A stretch of DNA of 64,000 nt, taken from positions 62,019,749 to 62,083,748 of the forward strand of contig NC_092793.1 of the NCBI RefSeq assembly GCF_918797505.1. Direction: 5' to 3'. Positions within the stretch are counted from its first letter, which is position 1. Every line of letters begins with the position of its first letter. Below, piece after piece: positions 22,629 through 33,894 of this stretch. The stretch is from Bemisia tabaci (taxonomy: Eukaryota; Arthropoda; Insecta; Hemiptera; Aleyrodidae). A program made the position numbers and the translations under genes. The notes beneath the pieces were generated by a model that saw only the letters and a list, made by a program, of their open reading frames with translations, was not told the origin of the DNA and did not search any database.

Positions 22629-22953
22629 TTAAGGAAGTTGTCCAAAGGGAGGAGTCCAACAGCCAGATTGTTGACATTTTGTGTTTGTCAGGTAGACATA
22701 TGACATAGGTTAAAAAGCGGAGCGTGATTGGTCGGCTACGTCTTATCGCTGCTTTATCGTGCCTATGTCAGGTGGAAATCAGAACAAGCTAAAGGCACCT
22801 CTTAAGTTTCCGACATTATGTCGTACATTCCACCTGTCAACGGCACGATCAAGCAGCGATAAGACACAGCCGACCGATCACTCTGCCTTATAACCTATGT
22901 CATCTGCGTCTACCCAACAAACACTAGATATCAACGATCAGGCTGCTTCCTTA
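22629..22953. repeat. Foldback, arms 22629-22779 and 22828-22953
   Basis: GTCGGCTACGTCTTATCGCT at the left pairs imperfectly with AGCGATAAGACACAGCCGAC at the right, and the outer blocks CTTAAGGAAG and CTTCCTTAG also pair. Confidence 0.75.
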
Positions 22954-22974
22954 GTTTAATGTTTGTTGCAACTT

Positions 22975-23830
22975 TTTGGTTGGAAATGGCTACTTGGGTG
23001 GGCGCGGGGACACGCAAGAGTGGGTGCAGGAACACGGAGGAGTGAGTGCGTGGGAATTCTAAAGACGAATGCTCAGTGTCCGCAGGGTGTCCGTCGTTTT
23101 TAGCAGGGGCTCGGTGGATGTCCGGCAGGCATTTGAGGCGCCTCATGAGGTTATGCTGTACAGCATCGACTCGTAGCTTCAGCATCAATGCCGTATGCCC
23201 AGGTAGCGGCCGTTCGGGCATGCGGCGCCGCGCCTTATGCGCGCAACCTGCCGGCGCCGGCTTCGAGCATTGAAGCCCGATGCTGGAGAGCCGACTGAGC
23301 CAGCATTAAGCGCTGATGCTGAGGTTTGATGCTGGCTCAGGGACCAACATGGGCCTCAGCTTCTGAGGCCGGACCCTCGGCTTGCGGCCCGATACGGCCT
23401 CAATTTTCGGACCCGCCACCCAGTTTAATTACCGACGGGGCGGGGCTGTCCGCTGTCCCAGAAGACCGTACGACCCTTGGACTTGGCGATGAGTTCGCGG
23501 AACACCCCTTTGTCTTGGCGGCGGCCCACGCCTCGCCGAGGAAGGGTTGAAAACACAGCCCGGTGCAATTAGCCGACCGGCAGCCGGGCCCGGGGCGCTG
23601 GCGTCCGACGTGTCTGTTAATTGAAGCCGCCTCAATTTTGATGCTGGACTCAGCATCAAAACTGATGCAGCATCAGAAAATCAGCCGGGTGTCGGCCTCA
23701 CCAGGTTAAGCCGCCTCAACGGCAGATGCGCTCCCCCGGCGCACTGTTCGACGCGGCATGAAAGTCCGCGCCGGGCCTCCGCCTTGCGCGCCGATGCGGC
23801 TCCGTTTACGATGCTCCCTCAAACCTCAGC
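22975..23830. other. GC-rich island with GATGCTG/CAGCATC clusters
   Basis: This block stands out by its high GC and many CpG in an AT-rich intron. GATGCTG or CAGCATC recurs in three clusters (about 23158-23190, 23279-23340, 23638-23680), and GCCTCAATTTT occurs twice. Three frames of about 75 codons exist, as expected by chance in GC-rich DNA, and none is recognised. It could be a CpG island with promoter activity, a repeat, or inserted foreign DNA; the sequence does not decide. Confidence 0.5.
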
Positions 23831-24431
23831 TCTAAATCCTTGATGTCCGGCTTGGCCGACTAAACTTCGTTCTTGCATGGAAGTGCTTTTCTTTCCTAAC
23901 CCACCATCGGGGAGTATGGGCGAAGAAAGAGGGGCCTGCCCCCCAGAATTGAAGATAGAATCATCTACTCTCCTCCCCGAAATTCTGAAGTGGAAAATAA
24001 CCTTCGTCAAGGATCCATATAGGTATCTCTTTTAATGCAGAGTTTTCAATGAAAACATCGCTCTCATTTGGTCAGCATTTTCAAACATTTCCGTCATAGA
24101 AGCCTCAAAATACGTCCAAATGGGGTTAAAACTTCAACAAATTTTCGGGGGTGGCCGGAGCCCCCGCCTAACTTCTGCATAGCCCCCTGGTGGTAAGGGG
24201 ACGCTATTTGGGTGTCTCGCACAAGGTATGTACCTCAGACCCAAAGACCGACCCTGTATATTTAAAAGCGAGGCCCGATTACGTATCTATCTTCGGCTGT
24301 GTTGCCACTCGATTTGTTCTTTCTTTTTCAATTCGATGGGTCGTCTGACTCTTTTTTTAAACATGTATTTGTAGATTTATATTTAAAGCTCGTATTTACC
24401 CGCACTATAACTCCCATGTGACTCCCCCACA
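23831..24431. other. Intronic DNA, no gene seen
   Basis: A short block at 24270-24310 matches 9058-9100. No exon recognised. Confidence 0.4.
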
Positions 24432-24850
24432 AAGATAGTTCAGGTCAATTTGCGCATTCATCCATCGCGCCTTCAATTTTGCAGATACGATACGGACATA
24501 TATCCATCGAGCACGAATAGTTGTATCTCTACGCCGTCATCAAAACGCGTCCTTGCCTTAAGTAGTTGTTTTTACACTGTGCTTGTTTTGTTTCCGTTCT
24601 CCATTGGTCTTCTTTGTACTGCGGTGCTTCGAGGACTAGGTACATGAGCATTTTAGCCGAAGATCGGGAAGACGTGATCGGCCTCGCATTTAAACTTTTC
24701 ACCCGAATCCGAGCGACACTTCATTGGCAGCACAGAACGAAGCATTCCAAGTTCAGGTCTCGCTCCATCGCGCTTACAATTTAGCAGATGCAACACAGAT
24801 ATTTACCGAGCACGAATAGTTGCACCACTGCGCCTATCTAACGCGAATTT
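24432..24850 (+). repeat. Direct repeat pair, 24432-24545 and 24750-24850
   Basis: AGTTCAGGTC, TCCATCGCGC, ATTT-GCAGAT and CGAGCACGAATAGTTG occur in order in both copies, about 317 bp apart. The second copy ends about 80 bp before the acceptor of the last kinase exon. Confidence 0.7.
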
Positions 24851-24927
24851 TCGACACCTCTCCCGGTACCCTACAAGCTTATACGGATATATAATACCCG
24901 TGTCCTTAATGCCTTTGTTCTTGGCAG

Positions 24928-25244
24928 AGCGAGGCGGGAGTGGTGAGATGGATATGCTGTGTCCCTCGATGTACAGCTACCACAGCAGTGTTGAGGAGAA
25001 GAACAAGCTGCTGTCGAGTCTGGCGCAGCGGGGGATCGAGGTTGTGGTGGACCGCTCAGCGAAGAAGGACCGAATCCGACAGTGGATCCAGTCCAGTGTC
25101 ATCGAGGAAGACGAGGAAGCTGAGACAGAGACTGAGTCAAACGTCCGCACAGAGGAGACAGAAGTCGAACCTCCCGCCGATGGTTCTGAGTTCAGCCCCA
25201 GTGAACATACCAGCGAGTCAAGCGCTCGTCTCTCAAGGATTTAA
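24928..25244 (+). CDS. meng-po: Last coding exon of the SBK1/meng-po-like kinase (C-terminal tail)
   Basis: This exon follows a TTCTTGGCAG acceptor and begins with the two bases that complete a Glu codon with the 1 nt left by the exon ending at 7496, so the splice is in phase. It adds 104 codons and a TAA. The motif CPSMYSYHSS and the segment EEKNKLL, then a basic IRQWIQSSV helix, resemble the conserved tail of insect SBK1/meng-po proteins as I remember them. An acidic Glu-rich low-complexity end follows, with no transmembrane segment. A longer frame (216 codons from 24940) overlaps it but is rejected because it breaks phase and runs into the 3' region. The intron 7497-24927 is 17,431 bp and made largely of repeats. 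No GT donor lies before the stop, so this is taken as the terminal coding exon. Confidence 0.8.
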
Positions 25245-26485
25245 CTTCAGAGCCAATTTTATAGGTGAGGAGCCACGGGACTTCATTTCAATGCTATGTT
25301 GCAAAGTTTCCTTGTTCATTTATTTACTCAGGCACGGGCACAAATTTTCTTTCTTTGGAAATTCATTGAGAATTTTCTTCGACGTCAACTGTCAACCTGG
25401 AATGTTTTATGTGTTACAACGTGCACACATGAGGAAGGAAGTACGTTGCCAGGCGAGACTTCAATACATTGCAATGCAATCGAGCCTATCTGGCACTCAC
25501 CCCTTCAAGTATCATGTCTTGCATGGGTGTCAGGCACAATCTAGTGGAAATTTCTTTAAGCCCCCACTTGCTTTTTTTCCTTTTTGGTAAGTAAGGCGAG
25601 GAAATCGTATCCCAGAGGAATTTGAAATACTGTGGTTGTTTTTACGGGATTTGGACACCTTGGCCTTGTAAGGTAAGCAAACCCTTTACTGGTGCACAGC
25701 TTAGTCATAGGAGACAACATTGCCGGCACAAATATTAAATGTATATTTTCTCATATTAATTTTGTGCTAATATTTCACTTAATTTTAAGGGTACGGATTT
25801 TTGAATAAATTTATTACTTCTGTTTTCCTTGCATTGTTATTCACATTCCACTACGTCTCCCTACTTGATTTTCTTCTTGTTGGCTTATACCCAGTGAGGG
25901 ACAGAGAGGCAGATGGGAACACCCCAGGTCATTTTACACAGGGTTATCATTATTAAATGTTGAAAAACAAATAAAATAAGCCGGTCTAAGCTCCAATGAA
26001 CCGGAGATCCTGGTTACTCTTTCAGTTCCAATCCGCCCCTGTGCCCAGTGTTAATGAAAAAAAAATAGTTCAATCTTCCTTGCTGGAGTTTATCTTCAAG
26101 AGAGGAGTGGTAAACTAATACACATTACTGTGGGTAAAAAAGTACTAAACCTTCATTTACAAAGCTCTAGGAGAAAAAATAATGATATAAAAGCTCCAAG
26201 AATAATATTTACAAACAGTTGAGGTGTTTAAAAAAAAATATACAGAAAGACTGATTGAAGGATGCGGATTGTACACATTAAAACTTGAGACAGTATCTGG
26301 GTGGATTTCAGCAACTGGGAGAAAATGGTTCTGAGAAAAAGTTGAAAAGTGATTTGGCCATATCAAGCTAAAGACTACTTTTCTGTTATCTTAGAGCTCC
26401 ATACTATAGCATTTAATTACGAGCATCGCAATATCTCTACGATTATTCTTCTTTACCAAGCCTGACGTGTCAGTTTGGTTTGGAC
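25245..26485. other. Kinase 3' UTR and downstream DNA
   Basis: Starts at the kinase stop. No strong repeat is seen up to about 26100, consistent with a 3' UTR ending at one of the AATAAA signals (25804, 25970). The frame at 26391-26804 has no recognisable domain. Confidence 0.45.
25804..25809 (+). terminator. Candidate polyadenylation signal downstream of the kinase gene
   Basis: An AATAAA hexamer lies 560 bp past the kinase stop codon in AT-rich, apparently unique DNA. A second AATAAA is at 25970-25975. Either could end the transcript, but the motif is common in such DNA, so this is only a candidate. Confidence 0.3.
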
Positions 26486-26519
26486 ATGTCAGGTTTGGTG
26501 ACGTCACCAAACCTGACAT
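26486..26519. promoter_or_regulatory. 34-bp perfect palindrome centred on TGACGTCA
   Basis: The half-site ATGTCAGGTTTGGTGAC is followed at once by its exact reverse complement, with no spacer. The centre TGACGTCA is the CRE/bZIP consensus. Nearby 26464-26485 and 26860-26877 carry further GTCAGTTTGG / CACCAAACTGAC half-sites. It could be a binding site, a hairpin or a repeat end. Confidence 0.55.
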
Positions 26520-28309
26520 TTTGCTGATATTAATTTTTCCTGCTAATTTTGCAGTGACAAAATCGAACGAATCATTGAGGTTAGTTCGAGAGGCTACCTT
26601 TAGATGTAAGAAAAAATATTTGCTCACATATTCCTTGCATATTCCACCAAAAGTTTTGATGGAAAACTGCGTCACCGAATTGACATTGAATAAGTGAGAC
26701 ACTCCAAAAACCATGGAAAAAACTGAAATCATGCTGAAATTGGAAGAAATATGTGGACTTATTTGGCACACGACTGTTTGTTCTCCACTTCCACACTCAG
26801 TCATGCCTTAATCCGCACACAAGTGCTATCTCTTGAGTGGACACAAACTAAAACGCATAGCGTCACCAAACTGACATAATCTTGAGTTACACGCTTCAGG
26901 TCTGAAATTAAATTGAATAATATAGTTTTCTGGTGTTTCAATGCATATTATTTCAAACAATATACATTCAAGACTTAATAAAAAATTAGACAAAGACTTT
27001 TTCTTGGGATGGCTGACCGACGGTTCATTCTTTCCCCATGGACTTTGAACCTTTATACCCGTAGTCGGACGACGACGACTTGACAGTGTTGCCAAATCAA
27101 TTAGGTTTTGCCGTGATTAGTTGCAAAGAACCGTGCACTGATCATTAATTAAGAGTATGTTCTCGGCAAGAGAAAATAGTCACCGAAAACGGTAGGGGGT
27201 CCGTATATTTTTTTTACAAACAGTATCGTAACTTTTGAAATATTCGACCGCAAGTTTTGTTTTGGGTCTCAATCAATAGCTATTGAGTTGATCTTTCAAA
27301 TGAAACCAAGATCAAGCCTCTAGGCTATCTTAATTTTTAAGTTATGGAACCAGTCCCCGTACTTTTTGAACAGCCTTTGTACATTGATTCAGCAAGCCTG
27401 TTAGTTACAAGGGCAACTATGGTTGTATTTGTTCTTAAATTTGACTGAGGGAACCCACTTTGCTAATTCTTTAAAAAAATGGCATTCATATGTAATTATT
27501 CTTTGAAACATCCTCCAAAACCTACAATGAAGTATTCTATTCTGGATGATAATAAAAATAATAAAAAAAATTCCTTTCATTAAATTTCATGAACTTTTGT
27601 TGACCGAAACAGGGAGAATTTTAATAAGGAATTATATGCTTTCTCTGAACGAGTCCAGTGTTTTATAAAAAGAAATCTTGTCAGTCAATTTACATACAAA
27701 AACAATAATACTTTCGATCACATTTGATCATTCTCAATTAGTAAATACAATTTTAATTACAAAACCTCTACTTGGTAGAAGACTTTTTGATAAATTGAAC
27801 CATTTTGTTCCTTATTCACTTAGACATTGCTGCTCCAGTAATTGGATGGATAACTGTCATGGATTATGAGAACCTAAGGTGGTTTGTAAGCAATTACCTT
27901 CTAAGAACCATTTATGAAACCTCCATTTAGAGTTTGAAAAGAAGTGATAATTTTTATTCATTTTCGAATTTACACATTAAATTAATCAAAACTCAATTAC
28001 TCTAAATACTTATTACGATAAAGGCTGTTTTTTTTCTCTTTTTTTTTTCTTCATTCTTGACAATACTTTTGTACATTTTTGTGCTGATTCAGAATAAAAC
28101 GGTTTAACTACACTCATATGAGGATACATTAGATTTCATTTCTGAGATTCGTTTCAAAGGAGGTAAACCAGAAAAATAAGTGGTATTCCTAAGATTTTTG
28201 ATAAATTCGAGTATTCATGGATATGCGGAGTTCAATCGTTGCAGACTGTAAATACATAGTATTAAATCTTGAAAACAACCAAGAGCTACATTTTTTCGAT
28301 ATGAGTTGG
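26520..28309. other. Intergenic DNA between convergent genes, no gene seen
   Basis: CCGTACTTTTTGAACAGCCT near 27357 looks like the reversed end of a CAGGGTG-type element (about 27190-27383). The rest is AT-rich with no recognised exon or repeat pair. Confidence 0.45.
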
Positions 28310-29963
28310 GGGTCATTCCACGCCTAGGTAGTCCGGGGGGTATTTTTTTTTCCCCCTCCAAAGGACCCAACGATATTTATTTTTGGACTCCTTAATACTC
28401 CTAGTTTTTGGAAATATATATGGTTTACCTCCGTTTTGTTTTTTTTCTCGCAATTTTTACGTGTTTTGTAACCCCGTTGCTTAGCTTCATCCTACTGTAA
28501 AAAGAGTGACAGTTTGGTAGCAATGTTTTCTGGTGTTCCCACCAAAACCAAGTTTCAGATTATGCTTGCAGTTGTCAAGAAACTGATTCAATGTGCTCCT
28601 GCAAAGTTTCAATTTTTAAAAGTAATTACTGTATATTATATGTAACTTTTAAAACCTAGTGCACTGACTGTCACACCCGTTACGCAAAACATAGGTTTTT
28701 TAATGTAACTATTTTAATTCATGTCATTTTGAGATGCCAATTTTTTCCGTACGTCTTCAAGTCAAGTACAGCTTTGGAGTATTTTTTCCAAATTTTTATT
28801 TCAACAATTAATGGGCAAAAATGCGTAACGGGTGTGACACGTTACGGGTGTGACCAATGAGAAGAGACTTAAATTATGCAGATGTTGCCTCACTTCTCAC
28901 CATTTTTTCTATGGTTATCACAAGAAATACACTCATATGCATGATTAGACGTTATGTATGCATCTAATAAGAGAGAGATAGCTAACTTTTTTGCCATATT
29001 TCAGTATTTAAAGTGAATACACCTTATCTCAAAAGGACTTCAAAAAGAACTCGTTGAACTCTCTCCGATTTGATTTAAATATTTTCACTTTACTATAGGC
29101 CAAGACCTACCGTGCCAGGGTTTTTTTTGGTTAGTTTGGGCCATGCGAGGTCCAAGACCGCGGGGACGAAAAAGGAATTCTGAGTTACCCGAAGAAAAGC
29201 CCTGGGACGGTAGGTCTGGGCGACCCTGTAGAAAAATGTAGTTTTGGCATGTTCCACATTAAAATGCGTCATATTGCTGATTGATTTACTGCTTAGGATT
29301 GCCTACAATAAGAGTATGAGAAGAAAAGTAAGTTTTTTAACTTTTAAACTCTCTCAGAAATGATGGACCTCAGAGAGACAATGTGTCACACCCGTGACGC
29401 AAACGGTAGGTCTGGGCCACCTTGTAGAAAAATGTAGTTTTGGCATGTTCTACATTAAAATGCGTCAAAATGTTGATTGATTTACTGCTTAGGATTGCCT
29501 ACAATAAGAGTATGAGCAGGAAAGTAAGTTTTTTAACTTTTAAACTCTCTCAGAAATGATGGACCTCAGAGAGACAATCTGTCACACCCGTTACGCAAAC
29601 TTTCCCATTTTTCAAGAAAAGAAAAACAGATACTCGAAAACGGATCATTGGCAGTTGAAGCAAAAACCCTTGGCTTCATCGTATAATTTAATCAGATTTT
29701 TACATTCATAGAATTCGCTGAGTTTCCACTTTACACTCACTGAGGAAAAACTCACTTCCAAAATCGGTCACACCCGTTACGCATACCTTTTAATTTTTTC
29801 TGAGGAATGGAACAAAGTAAAAACAATTTCTGATAAACTGAAATGATCTATAAAAAAAGTTCTTTCTGCTACTGTAGATAATTTTTTAATTAAACCCCAA
29901 GAAAGAGTTCAAATTCTTGTTTAAAGTTAAATTGTTGTCACACCCGTTACAATGGAATGACCC
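28310..29963. mobile_element. 1.65-kb element with GGGTCATTCCA inverted ends and GTCACACCCGTTACGC motifs
   Basis: GGGTCATTCCA (28310-28320) and TGGAATGACCC (29953-29963) are perfect 11-bp inverted ends, and TTGG lies outside both. Inside, GTCACACCCGTTACGC or a close variant occurs at 28670, 29385, 29581, 29767 and 29937, and reversed at 28823 and 28838. A 196-bp block is duplicated in tandem at 29209-29404 and 29405-29600. No transposase is present. The family is unknown to me; such ends are common in insect non-autonomous DNA transposons. Confidence 0.65.
29099..29220. repeat. Small inverted repeat nested in the GGGTCATTCCA element
   Basis: AAGACCTACCGTGCCAGGG (29102-29120) pairs with CCCTGGGACGGTAGGTCT (29200-29217). 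The right copy forms the start of the 196-bp tandem unit. Confidence 0.6.
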
Positions 29964-32049
29964 TTGGGTTCCTATTCGTTTTTTGCTTGGTCTGGTATAA
30001 TTAAAATGCACATTACACTCATTTTCATGAAACTTGTAATAATTTTAATTAAAGTTGAAAGAGTAATACGGAGGTAAAATATTATTTTCGGTGTACTATC
30101 AATGAGTTTTGAAGTCCTGCTCCATATTTTTCATTTTTTGTAAGAAAAAGAAAAGCTAATTTGATCATGCTCAAAAACAAACGAACGAAAAGAGAGTTGA
30201 GAAAACATATCAAGTTGTGCTAAAAGTAAAGGCAAAATATTTTGAAATAAAAACATTTTTATACATATGTACATAAATTTGAAATTGTGCATGAGAAAAG
30301 AGCACAAAATTGCACAGAATTGGATAATTAATTCTTACTGCATCATGGACGGAAACAATTACATGTAATTAAGGCTTTTAACTTTAGGACTGATTCATAA
30401 CTATGATTTGGAATGTGATAAAAATGATATACTTTTTGCAACATATATTAAATTTTCATGTCTTTTAGAAAAAGTTAAAATAAAAATCAAGAAAATAGTT
30501 CTATTTACTAGTCTAGTATCTTTCCTGATTTACAGTGTGGCTATGATTCCTGTTAACCAGGTACTCAGCATTACGGTTTTACTCAATGATGAATATTTTT
30601 TATTCATCAAACTGCGCATGAAACTGATGTGCGTTTTATAGAGACTGAAAAGAGGGGCAGGAAATATTGAATCTATACCTCTAATGAGAGGTAAAACCAA
30701 ACATTGCTAGTATGCAAAATATACATTCCTAAAAAAATTGTGCTTTGCATGCAAACTATACAAAATAAAAAATACCTGACCACATTTACAGGAAAAAAAT
30801 CGGATAAAGATCGTCAGATCATAGATCAGTCACACATCTGTCAAATATATACCAGCTATCAAACTATAGCACACAAGCCTTGGTTAGAGGATTCTGTACT
30901 GCCTATTCCATTTTAAAATTGCCGTGTAACTGCAAGTTAATAAATATTTTGGAAATACATAAGAAAGACAGCCACGGTGCCGTATAAGAGACTCTTAATA
31001 CATAAAGGGAGACTTTCGGATTTTTCGACCATATCGTTCAGGCGACTGTTGATCATTTAAGATACTTGGATAAAGCGTTGTTTCCGAACTGGTAGTTGGT
31101 ACACTCTCTTAACGCGATTTTTACATAAAGAACCTTTAATGGATGGCAATTTTCACTGCTACAAACTTGAAACGCCAAGGCAGTATATGCTCACAATCAG
31201 CTGTTGAATAAAATTGAATCTATCGAATCTATCAATTGGGCAACTGCAGAGCATTTCTAACTCCCAAACAGCTGATAATTAGTGGTCGCTAAACTAAAGC
31301 GCTATAGCACATTGTGCACATTGGTACATATAGCACACATGCACATATAGCACATTGGTGGCAACAAAATTTCATTTTTTCCGCTGCTATCTTCCTGGAG
31401 TTTAGCCAATAAAAGTGACTCGTTAAAATAGACTATGAGAACACCAACATATCACCTAAGCAGAACTAAAACTGGAGAGTAAGGCAGCAGATCCCATAAA
31501 ACAAATAATACAGTGCACTTTCAGCCAAATGGCTTGAAGAGGGAGACGAAATTCAGAAAATTTTAGGAGAATTTAAGAAAATTATCCGATGGTAAAATGA
31601 ATTAATTTATACCAAACATGGGGAACTTGAATATTCCAATCGACAAGACAGAACCATATTCTTACTTCAAAATTAATGCAATTATATTAATCTCTCCTTT
31701 TATTATATTACAGCTCTAAGCCGGCCTAAATAATCTTTTAGAGCTGCAAAACGCAAAATATGGAAAATTGCATCTCCAAATTTTTCTATTGTTGCTTAAA
31801 TTAATTCCACCGCTACCTCCAGGATATAGGTTATCTTAAAATGAAACATTCTCATGATGTTTCTTCTCCATATTAAGTTTTTATTGAATCTCCGTTTTTT
31901 CATGAGACTTTTTAAGCACTTATGCGATGAGAAAAATATTGATAAATTTAAGGGAGACGTCTGTTACCTATTCTGCTTCTTTATACTGTGCATTAACTTC
32001 AAAAGTTCTAAGAATCCTTTAAAGCTTATGAGCTTTAAAGGAAGCCTGT
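29964..32049. other. AT-rich intergenic DNA, no gene seen
   Basis: No repeat pair or coding exon recognised. A short CACAT/ACATATAGC cluster is at 31310-31360. Frames at 30408, 30704 and 31854 are AT-driven and lack any family resemblance. Confidence 0.45.
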
Positions 32050-32599
32050 GGGTACCTTAGGGTGGAGCGAAAAACACTTTTATTCGAAATCCTTGATGGC
32101 TATATCAAGTTGCCTCTTGTAATATGAATGGACCCATGTTTTATCTTTTGCCGAAATTCTAACTTCTTCCGTTGGTACAGTTCACCTATAGTTTCGAATT
32201 TGACATAAAAATCACAATTTTTCACCTAAAAAATGGACTAGCATCGGTTGATTTCAATTTTACGTTTTGAAACTGAGGTATCCCCACAATTTTGAAGGGC
32301 CACGTTCATTTGAACGTATTTCTATTGGCGGGTGTTGCGGAACACGATGCTCAGTACCTCCTATACTCGCAATGCTTTTCCATGGCGCTTAGTTCTGTTT
32401 GACAAGACGCGCTATCCAGGATTCTAAAAATCCTCAAAAGGAACTCAATTTGGAGCTTGGTTCCGTTTAACAGAAATATGTCCATTTATGACCATTGCAA
32501 TGTTGCCAGAAAAACGTAAATTGTAAAATCTTTAGGTGCTCCCGCATCACACAATTTGTCGCCTTCATGACGAAGGGGCGCCATAAGCAAAAATATCAT

Positions 32600-33894
32600 C
32601 AAAATTGGACATTTTGAGTTAGGAATCGATCCTTCTGCACCTCAAGCTCCTTCCGATGAACCTTCTTTAAAAGTTCAACTCTCAATGTTAAGTGAGTTAC
32701 CAAGGAAAAACAAAAAGGCTTAACATAAGATAGACCCTTTCTGAATTCGGCGAACGGACGCATCAGAAAGCAAACTTAAGGGTTACAATGATACGCCACT
32801 TCGCGCTGCCCGCTACCTAACTTCTCTTCAATGATACGTCCTAGAAAATCAGACTCTTTCCATTTGCGCGACACAATATGCCTGTCACTCATTGATCGGG
32901 TGTGTTTCTCAGTTATTGTTATTGATGCCTTGTTGACATCACCCTCGTATTTCCTCCATCGCGTCCCTGCTGTAGATTAAAGACCAATCTGGCGATATTT
33001 TATATGTTTGTTGGTGTGTTTTAATGCCACAGACTATAGAGCTCTTTATTGTTATTGGTCAGGAAACGTAACTTGTCGGGTTTTTCGGTAAACATGATTC
33101 ATACTGTCAGTCAGGATTCCTTGATTTCGATGGCTTTTCGCCTCTTTAATTTTGGTTTGACAGGATATTCTGGAAAAAGATCTAAATCATCCGGGGGTGT
33201 ATACACAGGAAATGTCAAAAGATTCTCAACTAGGTCAAGAGTTTATCAGTTTCTATTTACATGCCAATTAACACTTCGTTAGCTCCGATTGTTTTCTTTT
33301 GACAACGTATCTAATGTACTCATGTTCGTTTTCTTTTGTCTTCTACTTGCAATTATAATAATTGTAATTATAATTGACTAATATTGATGTTTGATTCTTT
33401 GATTTTTCAGGCACACTCTAATCATTAATCTTTCATTAACTCTAGGCATCACTCAACTCATTTAATTAAACAGTCATTATTCATATTTAACGTCATTGTT
33501 CTAATTGTCCATAAACAGCTTTTACCATTTGGCCATCAAGAGTAAGCTAAATGAAGTGTTTTAAATTAAATATAAAAGAAAAAATCTGTCTGTCGTTTTG
33601 TTCAGATTATGAGATTTCAATATTCAACAAATCAAAGCTTTTGGTAAGATTATTAGTTTTCAGCAATTTGGGATGGAAAAAAAACATTTGGAGTGGCAAT
33701 GAAAACATTATTCTTCAACGCTTAAAGTTGCGAGCTCTTTTTGATCAAAAGTAAATGACAACCAAATTTGACTTGTTGAGTCAGATATACAAGTAAGCAT
33801 CCTAGTGCAGTCAATTTTAACAGTTGACAGTGTTTCGTCTTTGGCGATTGGGAAAATGATTTTACTTTATCCTTCAAATTAAAATGTCATATCC
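32600..33894. other. Interior of the hAT-like element, no gene seen
   Basis: Frames at 33049-33282 and 33551-33754 are short, with no transposase motifs. It may be host-like or captured DNA, but nothing supports a function. Confidence 0.4.

Noticed and set aside
23400..23620. Possible rDNA (18S/28S) fragment because of GC-rich text
   Set aside because: No stretch could be matched to conserved rRNA core sequences from memory.
22975..23830. Bacterial horizontal transfer or contaminant
   Set aside because: High GC alone; the frames are short and overlapping, with no recognisable bacterial gene or ribosome-binding site.
24940..25590. Longest open frame in the window (216 codons, + strand)
   Set aside because: It overlaps the kinase tail exon in another frame, crosses the stop into 3' DNA, has Arg/Ser-biased composition and no family resemblance.
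26391..26804. 137-codon minus-strand frame overlapping the CRE-centred palindrome
   Set aside because: Includes the palindrome as coding sequence, AT-driven composition, no family match known to me.
28670..29950. Repeated 16-mer considered as a CRISPR-like array
   Set aside because: Spacing is irregular, copies occur in both orientations, units are inside a TIR element and the genome is eukaryotic.
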